The position numbers and the translations under genes were made by a program. DNA of 28,238 nt from Christensenella sp. UBA5893. GTDB taxonomy: Bacteria > Bacillota > Clostridia > Christensenellales > UBA1242. The notes under the pieces are model-generated. The model did not search any database and was not told the origin of the DNA. It saw only the letters and a list, made by a program, of their open reading frames with translations. How positions within the stretch are numbered: position 1 is the first letter of the stretch; each line of letters begins with the position of its first letter. The stretch covers positions 1 to 28,238 of the forward strand of contig DJER01000012.1 in the NCBI GenBank assembly GCA_002431905.1, read 5' to 3'. This document shows positions 14,592 through 23,161 of this stretch, in pieces.

Positions 14592-14626
14592 ATACTAAAA
14601 CAGTCAATGCCCATAAAAATGGGCAT
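14592..14626 (-). promoter_or_regulatory. promoter with shared element, copy C (FtsZ-like/gamma gene)
   Basis: On the minus strand ATGCCCAT-TTTT-ATGGGCAT (14607-14626, a perfect 8-bp inverted repeat), then 9 bp and TAGTAT (14592-14597). Upstream to 14733 I see no gene, only AT-rich sequence and the divergent cyclase promoter. Confidence 0.7.
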
Positions 14627-14733
14627 TTAATAATTTTGTGAGCTAGAAAATGTCGATTTGTTTATTGCATTTGAAAATTTAAAATAAATTCGAAATATTT
14701 TCACAAAATAAAAATATGTAAATATATTTTTTC

Positions 14734-14761
14734 TTGACTTAAAAATCTTTAGTGGTATAAC
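14734..14761 (+). promoter_or_regulatory. promoter of the diguanylate cyclase gene
   Basis: TTGACT (14734-14739), 16-bp spacer, TATAAC (14756-14761). The start ATG at 14771 is only 9 bp past the -10, so the mRNA would be nearly leaderless. Confidence 0.6.
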
Positions 14762-14770
14762 ATAATTATT

Positions 14771-15862
14771 ATGAAACATTTACATTCATTTAAAAAAATA
14801 TTTGAATATGATAAATATGTTCAAAAGCACCAAAAAGAAGGTTTAATGAAGCAAACTATTGCAGCGGCTTCTCTTAATGCTTTTGTGTTTTTACTGTTAT
14901 CAATTGTTAATATTGTTGAAAAATCGTATTTTATGTTATATTTTACCGGCATAAGTTTTATTATACTTTTGATAACAATTCTTATTGGTGTAAAAACAAA
15001 AAATCAAAAATGGATTGATTATCTTTCAATAATTTTATTCACAATTGTTTTTAGTGTTTTCCTTATATTTGGTGGCAATGACGGATTCGCCGCCCTTTGG
15101 GTAATTCTTGTACCTTGCATATCTATGCTATTATTTGACATGACTGCCGGATTTATTTCAAGTTGTTATTTTCTGCTCTTGCTTATAATCTGCTTTTGGA
15201 CGCCAATCAATTCTCTGTTACCTTATGCATACTCAAGAACATTTTTGATAAGATTCCCACTCCTGTACTTTTCAAGTTTTTTGCTCTCGGTCTATTTGAC
15301 AATTATTATCAAACGAACTCAATACAAATTGCTCATTGAAAAAGATTCGCTTTATATTGAAAAGAACATAGACAAAATGACCGATATTTTTAACCGAACC
15401 AAGTTTGAAGAAGATGTCCAAAATATTTATCCAAAATGTAAAACTCTTGGAATAATTCTTTTTGATATAAACTTTTTGAAAATAACAAACGATAGTCTTG
15501 GACATATGTATGGTGATGAAATGATTATTGACACAGCAAAGTCAATAAAAATTTCATTAAAAGACAATCAATATGCATATCGCATTGGTGGCGATGAATT
15601 CGTTGTAATTATTCCAAATTGCATAAATAAAGACTGCTTAAACTTTATTGAAACATGGGAAAAGAATTTTGATGTAATAAATTCAAATAACAAAGAGTTA
15701 TATTATTCGGTTGCCTATGGTTATGGTTTTGGGAATGTTGGGTTTAATATTAAAGATGTTTTGAAGGAAGCTGATGATAATATGTATGTCTGCAAGCAAA
15801 AAGAAGAAAGCAAAGATAAAAATAAAATTGAAAGTTTGATAAAAAAAAACAAAAACAATTAA
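14771..15862 (+). CDS. membrane diguanylate cyclase (GGDEF)
   Basis: 363 aa. Residues about 26-180 hold five or six membrane helices with no known sensor signature. The C-terminal GGDEF domain makes cyclic di-GMP from two GTP. Visible are a degenerate DxLTxxxNR block (MTDIFNRTKFE), the metal site FDINFLKITNDSLGHMYGDE, and an intact GGDEF at 273-277. The inhibitory RxxD I-site before GGDEF is absent, so product inhibition is unlikely. The ATG at 14771 has no ribosome site and lies beside the -10, suggesting leaderless translation; an ATG at 14846 (AGAAGG upstream) would remove the cytosolic N-terminus but keep the helices. It is divergent from the FtsZ-like gene and ends in a shared terminator. 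Confidence 0.9.
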   Translation: MKHLHSFKKIFEYDKYVQKHQKEGLMKQTIAAASLNAFVFLLLSIVNIVEKSYFMLYFTGISFIILLITILIGVKTKNQKWIDYLSIILFTIVFSVFLIFGGNDGFAALWVILVPCISMLLFDMTAGFISSCYFLLLLIICFWTPINSLLPYAYSRTFLIRFPLLYFSSFLLSVYLTIIIKRTQYKLLIEKDSLYIEKNIDKMTDIFNRTKFEEDVQNIYPKCKTLGIILFDINFLKITNDSLGHMYGDEMIIDTAKSIKISLKDNQYAYRIGGDEFVVIIPNCINKDCLNFIETWEKNFDVINSNNKELYYSVAYGYGFGNVGFNIKDVLKEADDNMYVCKQKEESKDKNKIESLIKKNKNN

Positions 15863-15872
15863 ATATTACCAT

Positions 15873-15920
15873 AAAAAAAAGAACATATTAGACTACATTC
15901 TAATATGTCCTTTCTTTTTT
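15873..15920. terminator. bidirectional terminator between cyclase and ABC genes
   Basis: ACATATTAGA/TCTAATATGT, a perfect 10-bp stem with a 6-nt loop, an A run before and a T run after. It serves the convergent genes on both strands. Confidence 0.85.
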
Positions 15921-15958
15921 ATTTGTTGTACATTTTTATCAAACATCAACTTGTGATT

Positions 15959-18796
15959 TTACATTGCTCTTCTTATACTTTCAACTGGTTTTTGTTTTGA
16001 TATTGACCAAACTGGAACAATAACAGATATTGCCCCAACAATAATACTTAATGCAAGAATTATTGCAACTTGTCGCATTCCAAATGCAGTTAATGAGATA
16101 TAAAAATTAAGATATTTTGACAAGAAGAAGTTAAGGAACATACAACCAAATAATGAAAGTATTGAAGCAAGAATTGCATTCATAATTGCAATTATAACCG
16201 TTTCAACAATAAACATAAACATTACATCAATGCCCCTTGCACCCAAAGCACGAAGTATACCGATTTCGGCTTGCTTACTTTTTATGCTTGATGCAATAAG
16301 GTTTGAAAACATTGCAATACTAAACAGTGCAAACACACCTGCTACAATCAAAAATAGTAATGAAAGATTTTCAAAGAAATCTTGATTTGCATGAATCATT
16401 CCAAGTGTACTGTTTTGACAATTATAACAAAGTCCTGTTGGTGTCATAAGCAAATTACTTAATTTTGAAACATTACCCTTGCCCAAGTTTGTTGCTATTA
16501 TTGATGAATAGTTGCCTTGGAATGTGTCAATTCCAAGATTTGAAATACCAGCAAGTGTTGTTACAACAGAACTTGTTGAATTTATTGAAACATCGGTATA
16601 ATACCCAACTATTTTGTATTCTGGGTTATCCAAATTAACTTTTGTTGATTTGTTTGAATCATACTTTTCAAAACTAATCGTTTTTACCAAAACACTTTCT
16701 TCTCTTTCAAATTGTTGAATCTCATCTTCAGTATTTTGCAATTCGTCAAGTTTTGTGATTACATTTCTTAATGCACTATATTTATCTTGCATAGAAATAT
16801 TTTTGTTTTTTAATAGTGCAAGATTTGAATCGATTTCGTCTGCATAATTTGAAAATCTTCCCGATGTGTCATTATTTGCAATCACTTTTAATTTTTCAAT
16901 TGTATCTTTGTTTATTGTTTCAAATTGTGTAATATTTAACAAAATTTCATTGCCACTTATCTTTGTTTTTGCTTCATTAACAAAAATTGGTTCTTTTATT
17001 TTTACCAAATCATCATAATCACAAAATATGCTTTTTTCGCCAAACTCGCCCATTTTGTAAACATATGATTTGTTAATATATTTTGTAACAGCACCATAAT
17101 CTTTGTAAGCGTAGTCACAAAAACCGGGTTTTACAAAAGTATAAATAAAATATCCATTGTTAATATAATTCAAAAATTCATTTTGGAGAACTTTGCTTTG
17201 ACCTTCAAAATCAGTTTTAAGATCATCAAATTTTTTGTCTATTTCACCAGTATCAACAATTCCAACAATGCTATACTTTACTTTCTTTTCAGTTGTGCCC
17301 AAAGTAAGTGTCATTGGGTTCTCTTCATTTACAAGCTCATCAATGTCTTTTAGGTTCTTGATTTTTCCTTCGCCATCTTTGTATGAATACCACCAGTTAA
17401 GCAAGCAATTTGCATAGTATTTTGTTATAGCAATCTCGTTATAACTATTTGGCAATTTACCCTTGTACATACTAAAGTTGTAGTTCAATAAATCACTAGA
17501 AGAAAATTCAACAGCTCCTTTTATTGCTTTGTAATAATAATATTTGCTATTTACATAAGAATTACTGTTATTTACTTCTGCTGGTGCAAGCCTGCCGATA
17601 TAATACGAATTGTAAACACCCTTTGTTGCATAGCCAGTTTTTTGTGACATTTGCAAAATCAACTCATCATTTACATCAATGTCAAAAGAATTTCCCTTTT
17701 GGTTTGAGATGTTTGCAGTTATTGTTACTGACGGAGTGTTTAGCGACTTTAACGAGTTCGCCATCAATCTGTTTTCATCGTATATTGACATTGCATCACA
17801 AACTCCAAACACAGCAAAAGCAATCGCACATAATAGTATTGTGATAACAAGCCTAACCTTTTTTACTTTTAACAAATTGCACCCCAACTTGAATATAGAC
17901 GCAAATTTTAGATTTGTTTTTATAAATGTTGTTTGCTTTTCTTCTTTTTCACGTTTTACAATTGTATTTTTCTTTTGTATGTTTATGTTGTCAACAACTG
18001 CAATATCTTTTCCACTTTTAACTGCATTTTTTACTGTGTCAAGTTCGCTGGAATTTAGGTCAGCACCCCTTTGAATTGCCAAGTAGTCTTTTGCAAGTTG
18101 AACTCTGCTTTTGTTCTTTTTGTTTTCATTGATTGTAACATCGCTTGTGATTACGCCATCTTCAATGTTTATAATTCTGTCGGCAAACTTGTTTGCAAGA
18201 TTCATATCATGTGAAACAACAATAACAAGTTTTTCTTTTGACAACTTTTTTAGCAAAGTTATAATTTGCAAGCCGTTTGAACTATCCAACGCACCTGTTG
18301 GTTCATCAGCCATAACAACACTTGGATTTTTTATGATTGCTCTTGCAATTGCAACACGTTGTCTTTGTCCACCAGAAAGTTCTTTTGGATATCTTGTCAA
18401 AACATCCTCAATGCCAACCTTGTCCAAAACCTTTTTTATATTTTCATCGTTTTTAAGCGTTCCTTGGAGTTCGGTTGCAAGCGACAAATTTTCCTTTACA
18501 GTCATATTGTCAATAAGGTTATATTCCTGAAATACAAAACCTATGTATGTGTTTCTGTAACTATCATAATCAGACTTTGAAAAATCTTTCGTGCTTTTGC
18601 CATTGATTATAACTTCGCCCGATGTTGCATCATCAAGCCCGCCAATGATATTAAGCAAAGTGGTTTTCCCTGATCCACTTTTGCCCGTGATAAAAACAAG
18701 CCCCTTCTTTTCAAAATATATGTTGATATTATTTAGGGCAACAACTGTTTGATTTTTTGTTTTAAATATTTTTGACACGTCCTTTAATTCAAGCAT
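15959..18796 (-). CDS. fused ABC transporter ATPase-FtsX permease (MacB/BceAB-like)
   Basis: 945 aa. The first ~225 residues are a LolD/MacB-type ATPase: Walker A GKSGSGKT, signature LSGGQRQR, Walker B VVMADEPTGALDS, switch His in VVSHD. A basic linker leads to one membrane helix (about 316-335), then a large extracellular domain of about 470 residues, and three C-terminal helices with the FtsX-type block SKQAEIGILRALGARGIDVM. This is a half-transporter with both parts in one chain, probably working as a dimer. Relatives extract lipoproteins or peptides or give resistance to antimicrobial peptides; the substrate here is unknown. Start ATG 18796 has AGGAG; a TATACT -10 is at 18817-18822 on its strand. 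No two-component genes lie nearby. Confidence 0.92.
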   Translation of the reverse strand: MLELKDVSKIFKTKNQTVVALNNINIYFEKKGLVFITGKSGSGKTTLLNIIGGLDDATSGEVIINGKSTKDFSKSDYDSYRNTYIGFVFQEYNLIDNMTVKENLSLATELQGTLKNDENIKKVLDKVGIEDVLTRYPKELSGGQRQRVAIARAIIKNPSVVMADEPTGALDSSNGLQIITLLKKLSKEKLVIVVSHDMNLANKFADRIINIEDGVITSDVTINENKKNKSRVQLAKDYLAIQRGADLNSSELDTVKNAVKSGKDIAVVDNINIQKKNTIVKREKEEKQTTFIKTNLKFASIFKLGCNLLKVKKVRLVITILLCAIAFAVFGVCDAMSIYDENRLMANSLKSLNTPSVTITANISNQKGNSFDIDVNDELILQMSQKTGYATKGVYNSYYIGRLAPAEVNNSNSYVNSKYYYYKAIKGAVEFSSSDLLNYNFSMYKGKLPNSYNEIAITKYYANCLLNWWYSYKDGEGKIKNLKDIDELVNEENPMTLTLGTTEKKVKYSIVGIVDTGEIDKKFDDLKTDFEGQSKVLQNEFLNYINNGYFIYTFVKPGFCDYAYKDYGAVTKYINKSYVYKMGEFGEKSIFCDYDDLVKIKEPIFVNEAKTKISGNEILLNITQFETINKDTIEKLKVIANNDTSGRFSNYADEIDSNLALLKNKNISMQDKYSALRNVITKLDELQNTEDEIQQFEREESVLVKTISFEKYDSNKSTKVNLDNPEYKIVGYYTDVSINSTSSVVTTLAGISNLGIDTFQGNYSSIIATNLGKGNVSKLSNLLMTPTGLCYNCQNSTLGMIHANQDFFENLSLLFLIVAGVFALFSIAMFSNLIASSIKSKQAEIGILRALGARGIDVMFMFIVETVIIAIMNAILASILSLFGCMFLNFFLSKYLNFYISLTAFGMRQVAIILALSIIVGAISVIVPVWSISKQKPVESIRRAM

Positions 18797-18816
18797 ACTT
18801 TCTCCTATTTTATGCT

Positions 18817-18822
18817 AGTATA
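18817..18822 (-). promoter_or_regulatory. -10 box of the ABC transporter gene
   Basis: TATACT on the minus strand, about 20 bp before the start; the -35 is weak (TTTTGA at 17 bp or TTGAAA at 15 bp). Confidence 0.45.
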
Positions 18823-18863
18823 ACACATTAAGTATATTTTCAAAAATAATATTTTTTGTTTTA

Positions 18864-18892
18864 TTGATTTTTATGTCGAAATTTGTTATGAT
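18864..18892 (+). promoter_or_regulatory. promoter of the lipoprotein operon
   Basis: TTGATT (18864-18869), 17-bp spacer, TATGAT (18887-18892), 38 bp before the TTG start at 18931. Confidence 0.6.
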
Positions 18893-18930
18893 AAAATGAA
18901 AATTGCAAATAATTATAAAGGGAGGTTTAA

Positions 18931-20862
18931 TTGCATAAGAGAAGATTTATTACAATTTTTATTTGCATAATCACAATTTGCATCTTTGCACTTTCTGGTT
19001 GTACACTTAATCAATTCTCTTGGGATATAAATGACGGGTTTGACGAAGAAGATTACATTGAACCCGATTATGATTTCACTGTCACATCATCTCTCTCAAA
19101 AATAAAAGTTTCGTTGTCAAATATTGGCGATATTGGCGAAAATGCTTCACTTGTTGCAACAAAACCTTACGAGTATTTGTATGGCGAATCAACAAACGGA
19201 CTTTCCGAATATACAAATGCAAATCCTTTGTATATAGATAGTTATGAATGTGGCACAGAACAATCTTTTGAATTTGATAGATTTTGCTTTGACGAATATG
19301 ACGGAATTTATCTAAAATATTATGTTCTAAACAGCACTGATGAAATTTTGGCAGGTCCAATGCATTGCACAGAGATTACACCAAAATATAATTATGATGA
19401 AGTAATTAAACCAATTGGAATTAAAGGGGTTATGTGTGAAGATAGATATGCGGAACAAGTAAGTGACCTTGGTTGTGAATATACCCTTCTCAATTTTGTT
19501 ATTGACGGAATGATTGTTCCAAATGAAATCTACAACACTTCAACAAAACAAATTGAACCGCTTGTTTATGAAGAAAGCATAAATAATGCTGGCGAACTTG
19601 TTATAACAAGGAATAACGTAAGTGAAATTGTGGAAAAGTTTATGTATAACAACAAAGCCTATTATTTTAGAAAATATGGTCCAATTGTAAGTTTGGATCA
19701 CTATGACAAAATCATTTCAAAATATACCAACGAAGGTATAAAAGTGACTTTGATTATCCTTATGCACAATGTTGACGACAAACTAACCCAACCTTACTAC
19801 TTAACTTACCCTGCAACAAAAGGCTCTTCAAAGTATGTTCAAGTCAACACTTCAAACGAGTATGGTGCTTCATATTGGGGTGCATTTATGGAATACCTTA
19901 GCGACCACTATTCAAAAGAAGGCAAAAAAGACAATTATTCTTATGGCCTTGTTGAAACTTTTGTTCTTGGAAACGAAATTGATATGTCGTCAAGTTGGAA
20001 CAATATTGTTGGCAGTGGTCAAGCATCACTAACATTAGAGAATTATGTTGAAGAATATGAAAGAGAAATGCGAATTGCAAATCAAGCAATAAAAAAATAC
20101 TACAGCAAAAACAAAATTTTGGTTTCACTTACCCATGCTTGGCAAAGCAAAATTGAAGAATATTCCCCAAAGGGTATTTTGGACTATATGACAATAAAAA
20201 CATTAAGTGAAGGTAATTATGATTATGGTTTTGCAATACATCCATATGGAATCAACCTTGCAAGTCCAACCTTTTGGTCAACTGACCTTTCTAGTGATGG
20301 AATGACCGGTTCACTGAACACATCTTGCATCACATGGAGCAATTTGGAAGTTATCCAATTATATCTGGAACAATCAAGCAAAAGATATAACGGCGAAGTT
20401 CGTTCGGTATATCTAACCGAAGGTGGCGTTTCGTCTTCTGATGCAGGAAGTGGTGATGTATTCGAACTTACCAAAAACCAACAAAGTGCCGGGATTGCAT
20501 ATATTTATTACAAATGCACACAACTTTCTTGTGTTAAGGCACTAATTTATTATAGACTTGTTGACAGTCAGTATGAAGGTGCAAACTTTGGGCTTTACTC
20601 ACAAAATGCAACTATTCAAAAACCTGCTTACAGAGTTTACAAATACATTGACACGCAGTATTCATTTGAAGTTTCGGACCCATACCTAAAATATATAACT
20701 TGGTCAGTAAGCGATGGTTGGTCAACAATATCATATGGTGTTGACTGTGGAAATGTAAATACATACTTTGACACAATGGCACTTTTTAGAAGCAAATTTG
20801 ATTGGCAATCACATTGGGATAAAAACAAAATAATAATAAGAGAAATCGATGATTATGTATAA
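18931..20862 (+). CDS. lipoprotein with DUF5722-like glycosidase-type TIM barrel
   Basis: 643 aa. It starts with TTG at 18931 (GGGAGG 5 bp upstream and no ATG nearby), an uncommon start. The signal peptide ends in the lipobox LSGC (Cys24), so it is anchored outside the membrane. The main part resembles DUF5722 and clan-A glycoside hydrolases: a Glu in VLGNEIDM (near residue 349) fits the acid/base position after strand 4, and a Glu in YLTEGGVSS (near 497) fits the nucleophile at strand 7, with FAIHPYG between. It may therefore cleave an external polysaccharide. Substrate unknown. The next lipoprotein follows after 14 bp in the same operon. Confidence 0.75.
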   Translation: MHKRRFITIFICIITICIFALSGCTLNQFSWDINDGFDEEDYIEPDYDFTVTSSLSKIKVSLSNIGDIGENASLVATKPYEYLYGESTNGLSEYTNANPLYIDSYECGTEQSFEFDRFCFDEYDGIYLKYYVLNSTDEILAGPMHCTEITPKYNYDEVIKPIGIKGVMCEDRYAEQVSDLGCEYTLLNFVIDGMIVPNEIYNTSTKQIEPLVYEESINNAGELVITRNNVSEIVEKFMYNNKAYYFRKYGPIVSLDHYDKIISKYTNEGIKVTLIILMHNVDDKLTQPYYLTYPATKGSSKYVQVNTSNEYGASYWGAFMEYLSDHYSKEGKKDNYSYGLVETFVLGNEIDMSSSWNNIVGSGQASLTLENYVEEYEREMRIANQAIKKYYSKNKILVSLTHAWQSKIEEYSPKGILDYMTIKTLSEGNYDYGFAIHPYGINLASPTFWSTDLSSDGMTGSLNTSCITWSNLEVIQLYLEQSSKRYNGEVRSVYLTEGGVSSSDAGSGDVFELTKNQQSAGIAYIYYKCTQLSCVKALIYYRLVDSQYEGANFGLYSQNATIQKPAYRVYKYIDTQYSFEVSDPYLKYITWSVSDGWSTISYGVDCGNVNTYFDTMALFRSKFDWQSHWDKNKIIIREIDDYV

Positions 20863-20876
20863 TAAAAGGAGTTAAA

Positions 20877-22622
20877 ATGAAAAGAAATTTATTTACAAGT
20901 TTTATGCTTGCCCTATGTTTGAGCATAACTGCCCTTGTTCTCACAGCATGTGGCAAAAGTGACTACGACATGAGTGGCGTTGCATTTAACGACATTACAA
21001 AAGATTACACTGCTTCAACTGTAATCTTGACAAAAAATGACCTTGATGGTACTTTGCCAGAAGGTGTTGAAGTATCTTTTAAATACTTTAGCGATGAAGA
21101 AAAAACAGAAGAAGTAATTGCGAAAGATGCAGGAGTTTATTATGTAACAGCAAAATTTACTGGAGATGATAAACACAACCCAATAGAAGATAAAAGTGCA
21201 AAACTTACAATAAACAAAGTCGATTTTGCCAATGTAACTTTTGATGTTGTTGGAACATACACAGATTCAGACAACAACAAAACAACAGTTGTTGCAAAAA
21301 GTGAAAATGAAAATAGCGTATATTTTGAATATGATGCAAAACCATTTAAACTTTCAATTCAAAATGAAAGCATTACATTAGATTCAAGTGCAAGAACAAT
21401 CGGCTATTACAAAAGTTTGAATGAAGACAAAACCGATGTTTTGGAAAGTTCAAAAACAACAAATAATGTTGTTGAAAAAATTGGCGATGTCCTTTTTATC
21501 AAAGTAAAATATGAAGACAAAAACCACAACCCAATTTCTGTTATCAAAAAAATTAGTATTCACCAAATTGTAAAAGAGATTAGTTCATATGAAGATCTTA
21601 TTCAAATGAATAAAGATATTTATGAAATTCCATCAACTGCTTCTAGAAATGCGATAAAATATATATTAACGCAAGATATTAATCTAGATGGCATAGTTTG
21701 GAAAACAATATCCCCTGCTTTTGGAAAAGACTATTTCTGCAGTGAATTTGATGGGAATGGACATACAATTTCAAACTTTAAAATTACAAATGATTCAACA
21801 AAGTACACCTTAACACTTGCAGATGGATCTAAAAAAATTGTTGATGCCCAAAATACAAGTGACCAATGTGTACATTTTGGATTTTTTGGATATGTTGCTG
21901 CCGCAAATATTCATAACTTAACATTAGAAAACATATCGGTTGATATTGATATGGACGAAATTGCAAAGACTTCGTCAGCAAAATTCTGCTACTACGGGAC
22001 TCTTATGGCAAGGGGCGAGAGTGATGCTTCTGGTTATGGGGTACAAGGCAATGCATCAACAACATTAAAAGATTGTTATGTAAACAATGTTACCGCAAAT
22101 ATAGTTGCTTCAAAGGCATATGTTGGTGGAGTTATTGGTTGTGATCATAATGCAAACACAGAAACAACAACTTATTCTCGTGAAAATCTTTATACTAACA
22201 ATGTAAACCTAATTGTAAAAAAGGGTATAACACATAATAATAGAATAAGTGTTGGCGGAATTGTTGCAGAAACTCAAAGTAAAGATGTAACAGTATACAA
22301 AAATTGCACAGTTCTCAATGGTACTGTAAAAGTTGAAGCCTTCCAAAACGATGACAACACAAATGAAAACAGTTATGGTGTAGATCCTGTTAGTATTGGA
22401 ACTATTCTTGGTTGGGATAAAAGCGGGACTAGTGGTAATGTAAAAATTGAAAACTGCCGTGGTAACCTTAATATCGAAGTATATGTTAAAGATGCAAGCC
22501 AATTACAATATGAAGGAGCTGGCGTGTATGGTAAAAATTCAGCAAATTTAACTGTTGACCAATTAAGTTCAGCAACAAACACAATTAAAAAATACTACCT
22601 TGGAGTTTTGGTTCAAGAATAA
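20877..22622 (+). CDS. lipoprotein with Ig-like (MBG-type) and GLUG-like repeats
   Basis: 581 aa; ATG 20877 has AAGGAG. The signal peptide ends in LTAC (Cys25). Residues about 35-115 look like an MBG/Ig-like domain (AGVYYVTAKFTGDDKHNPIE), with a second diverged one up to about 230. From about 245 there are beta-helix-type segments of the GLUG kind (FDGNGHTISNFKI, FGFFGYVAAANIHNLTLENI, VGGVIGC, SVGGIVAETQ). Such proteins usually adhere to or organise surface glycans. No catalytic motif is seen. It is co-transcribed with the glycosidase-like lipoprotein and ends at a strong terminator, so the two probably act on the same surface or extracellular polymer. Confidence 0.78.
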   Translation: MKRNLFTSFMLALCLSITALVLTACGKSDYDMSGVAFNDITKDYTASTVILTKNDLDGTLPEGVEVSFKYFSDEEKTEEVIAKDAGVYYVTAKFTGDDKHNPIEDKSAKLTINKVDFANVTFDVVGTYTDSDNNKTTVVAKSENENSVYFEYDAKPFKLSIQNESITLDSSARTIGYYKSLNEDKTDVLESSKTTNNVVEKIGDVLFIKVKYEDKNHNPISVIKKISIHQIVKEISSYEDLIQMNKDIYEIPSTASRNAIKYILTQDINLDGIVWKTISPAFGKDYFCSEFDGNGHTISNFKITNDSTKYTLTLADGSKKIVDAQNTSDQCVHFGFFGYVAAANIHNLTLENISVDIDMDEIAKTSSAKFCYYGTLMARGESDASGYGVQGNASTTLKDCYVNNVTANIVASKAYVGGVIGCDHNANTETTTYSRENLYTNNVNLIVKKGITHNNRISVGGIVAETQSKDVTVYKNCTVLNGTVKVEAFQNDDNTNENSYGVDPVSIGTILGWDKSGTSGNVKIENCRGNLNIEVYVKDASQLQYEGAGVYGKNSANLTVDQLSSATNTIKKYYLGVLVQE

Positions 22623-22640
22623 TGATAATAAAAAAAAGTA

Positions 22641-22673
22641 ACTAGAAAATGAATTTCATTTTCTAGTTTTTTT
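22641..22673. terminator. bidirectional terminator between the lipoprotein operon and ogt
   Basis: ACTAGAAAATGAA/TTCATTTTCTAGT, a perfect 13-bp stem with T run 22667-22673 and an A run at 22632-22638. Its right half overlaps the last ogt codons and the TGA stop. Confidence 0.85.
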
Positions 22674-23159
22674 ATGCTCTAATTCAAGTAAGATTTTTTT
22701 ATTATTCATTCCACCACCATAGCCAACAAGATTTCCACTTTTCCCTATAACTCTATGGCAAGGAATAATAATACAAATTGGGTTTTGGTTTAGGGCATTT
22801 CCAACTGCCTGTGCAGACATTTTTTCAATTCCCCTTTCCTTTGCAATTATATTTGCGATTTCTCCATAAGTGATTGTTTTGCCATATGGAATTTTTTGTA
22901 TAATTTCCCACACTCGCCTTCTAAATTCCGAAGCATCTGGCAATTTGTATTTTGGTACTTTTGTTTGCTCTTTTCCACAAAAATAATCATCAAGCCAATT
23001 TTTTGTTTGTTCAAATATTGGCAATGTGGAATTTTCTTCAAACTTATCTATGTTTTTATGGCTGTCATTAAAAAAGTACAAACCTATCAAATTTTCGCCA
23101 TCACTTTCAAGAATAATATCTTCCAAATTAAATTTTGTTTTATATATACAATAAAACAT
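22656..23159 (-). CDS. ogt: methylated-DNA--protein-cysteine methyltransferase
   Basis: 167 aa, the usual length. It moves the alkyl group from O6-alkylguanine (or O4-alkylthymine) to its own cysteine in a suicide repair reaction. The active site IPCHRV (Cys134) is intact, and the DNA-binding part reads FRRRVWEIIQKIPYGKTITY, followed by SAQAVGNALNQNP for the Arg/Asn region, where the usual finger Arg (AxRAVG) is Gln here (SAQAVG), as in part of the family. The start ATG 23159 lies 2 bp after the trpS stop, so it is translated from the trpS mRNA; GGAG is about 13 bp upstream inside trpS. The link to trpS has no obvious functional reason. Confidence 0.93.
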   Translation of the reverse strand: MFYCIYKTKFNLEDIILESDGENLIGLYFFNDSHKNIDKFEENSTLPIFEQTKNWLDDYFCGKEQTKVPKYKLPDASEFRRRVWEIIQKIPYGKTITYGEIANIIAKERGIEKMSAQAVGNALNQNPICIIIPCHRVIGKSGNLVGYGGGMNNKKILLELEHKKTRK

Positions 23160-23161
23160 AA

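Noticed and set aside
14569..14607. Extended N-terminus (TTG start) for the FtsZ-like/gamma gene, and similar extensions at 11864-11881, 2472-2480 and 3761-3811
   Set aside because: Each extension would run through a promoter, operator or the gene's own ribosome site; the downstream ATG is better placed.
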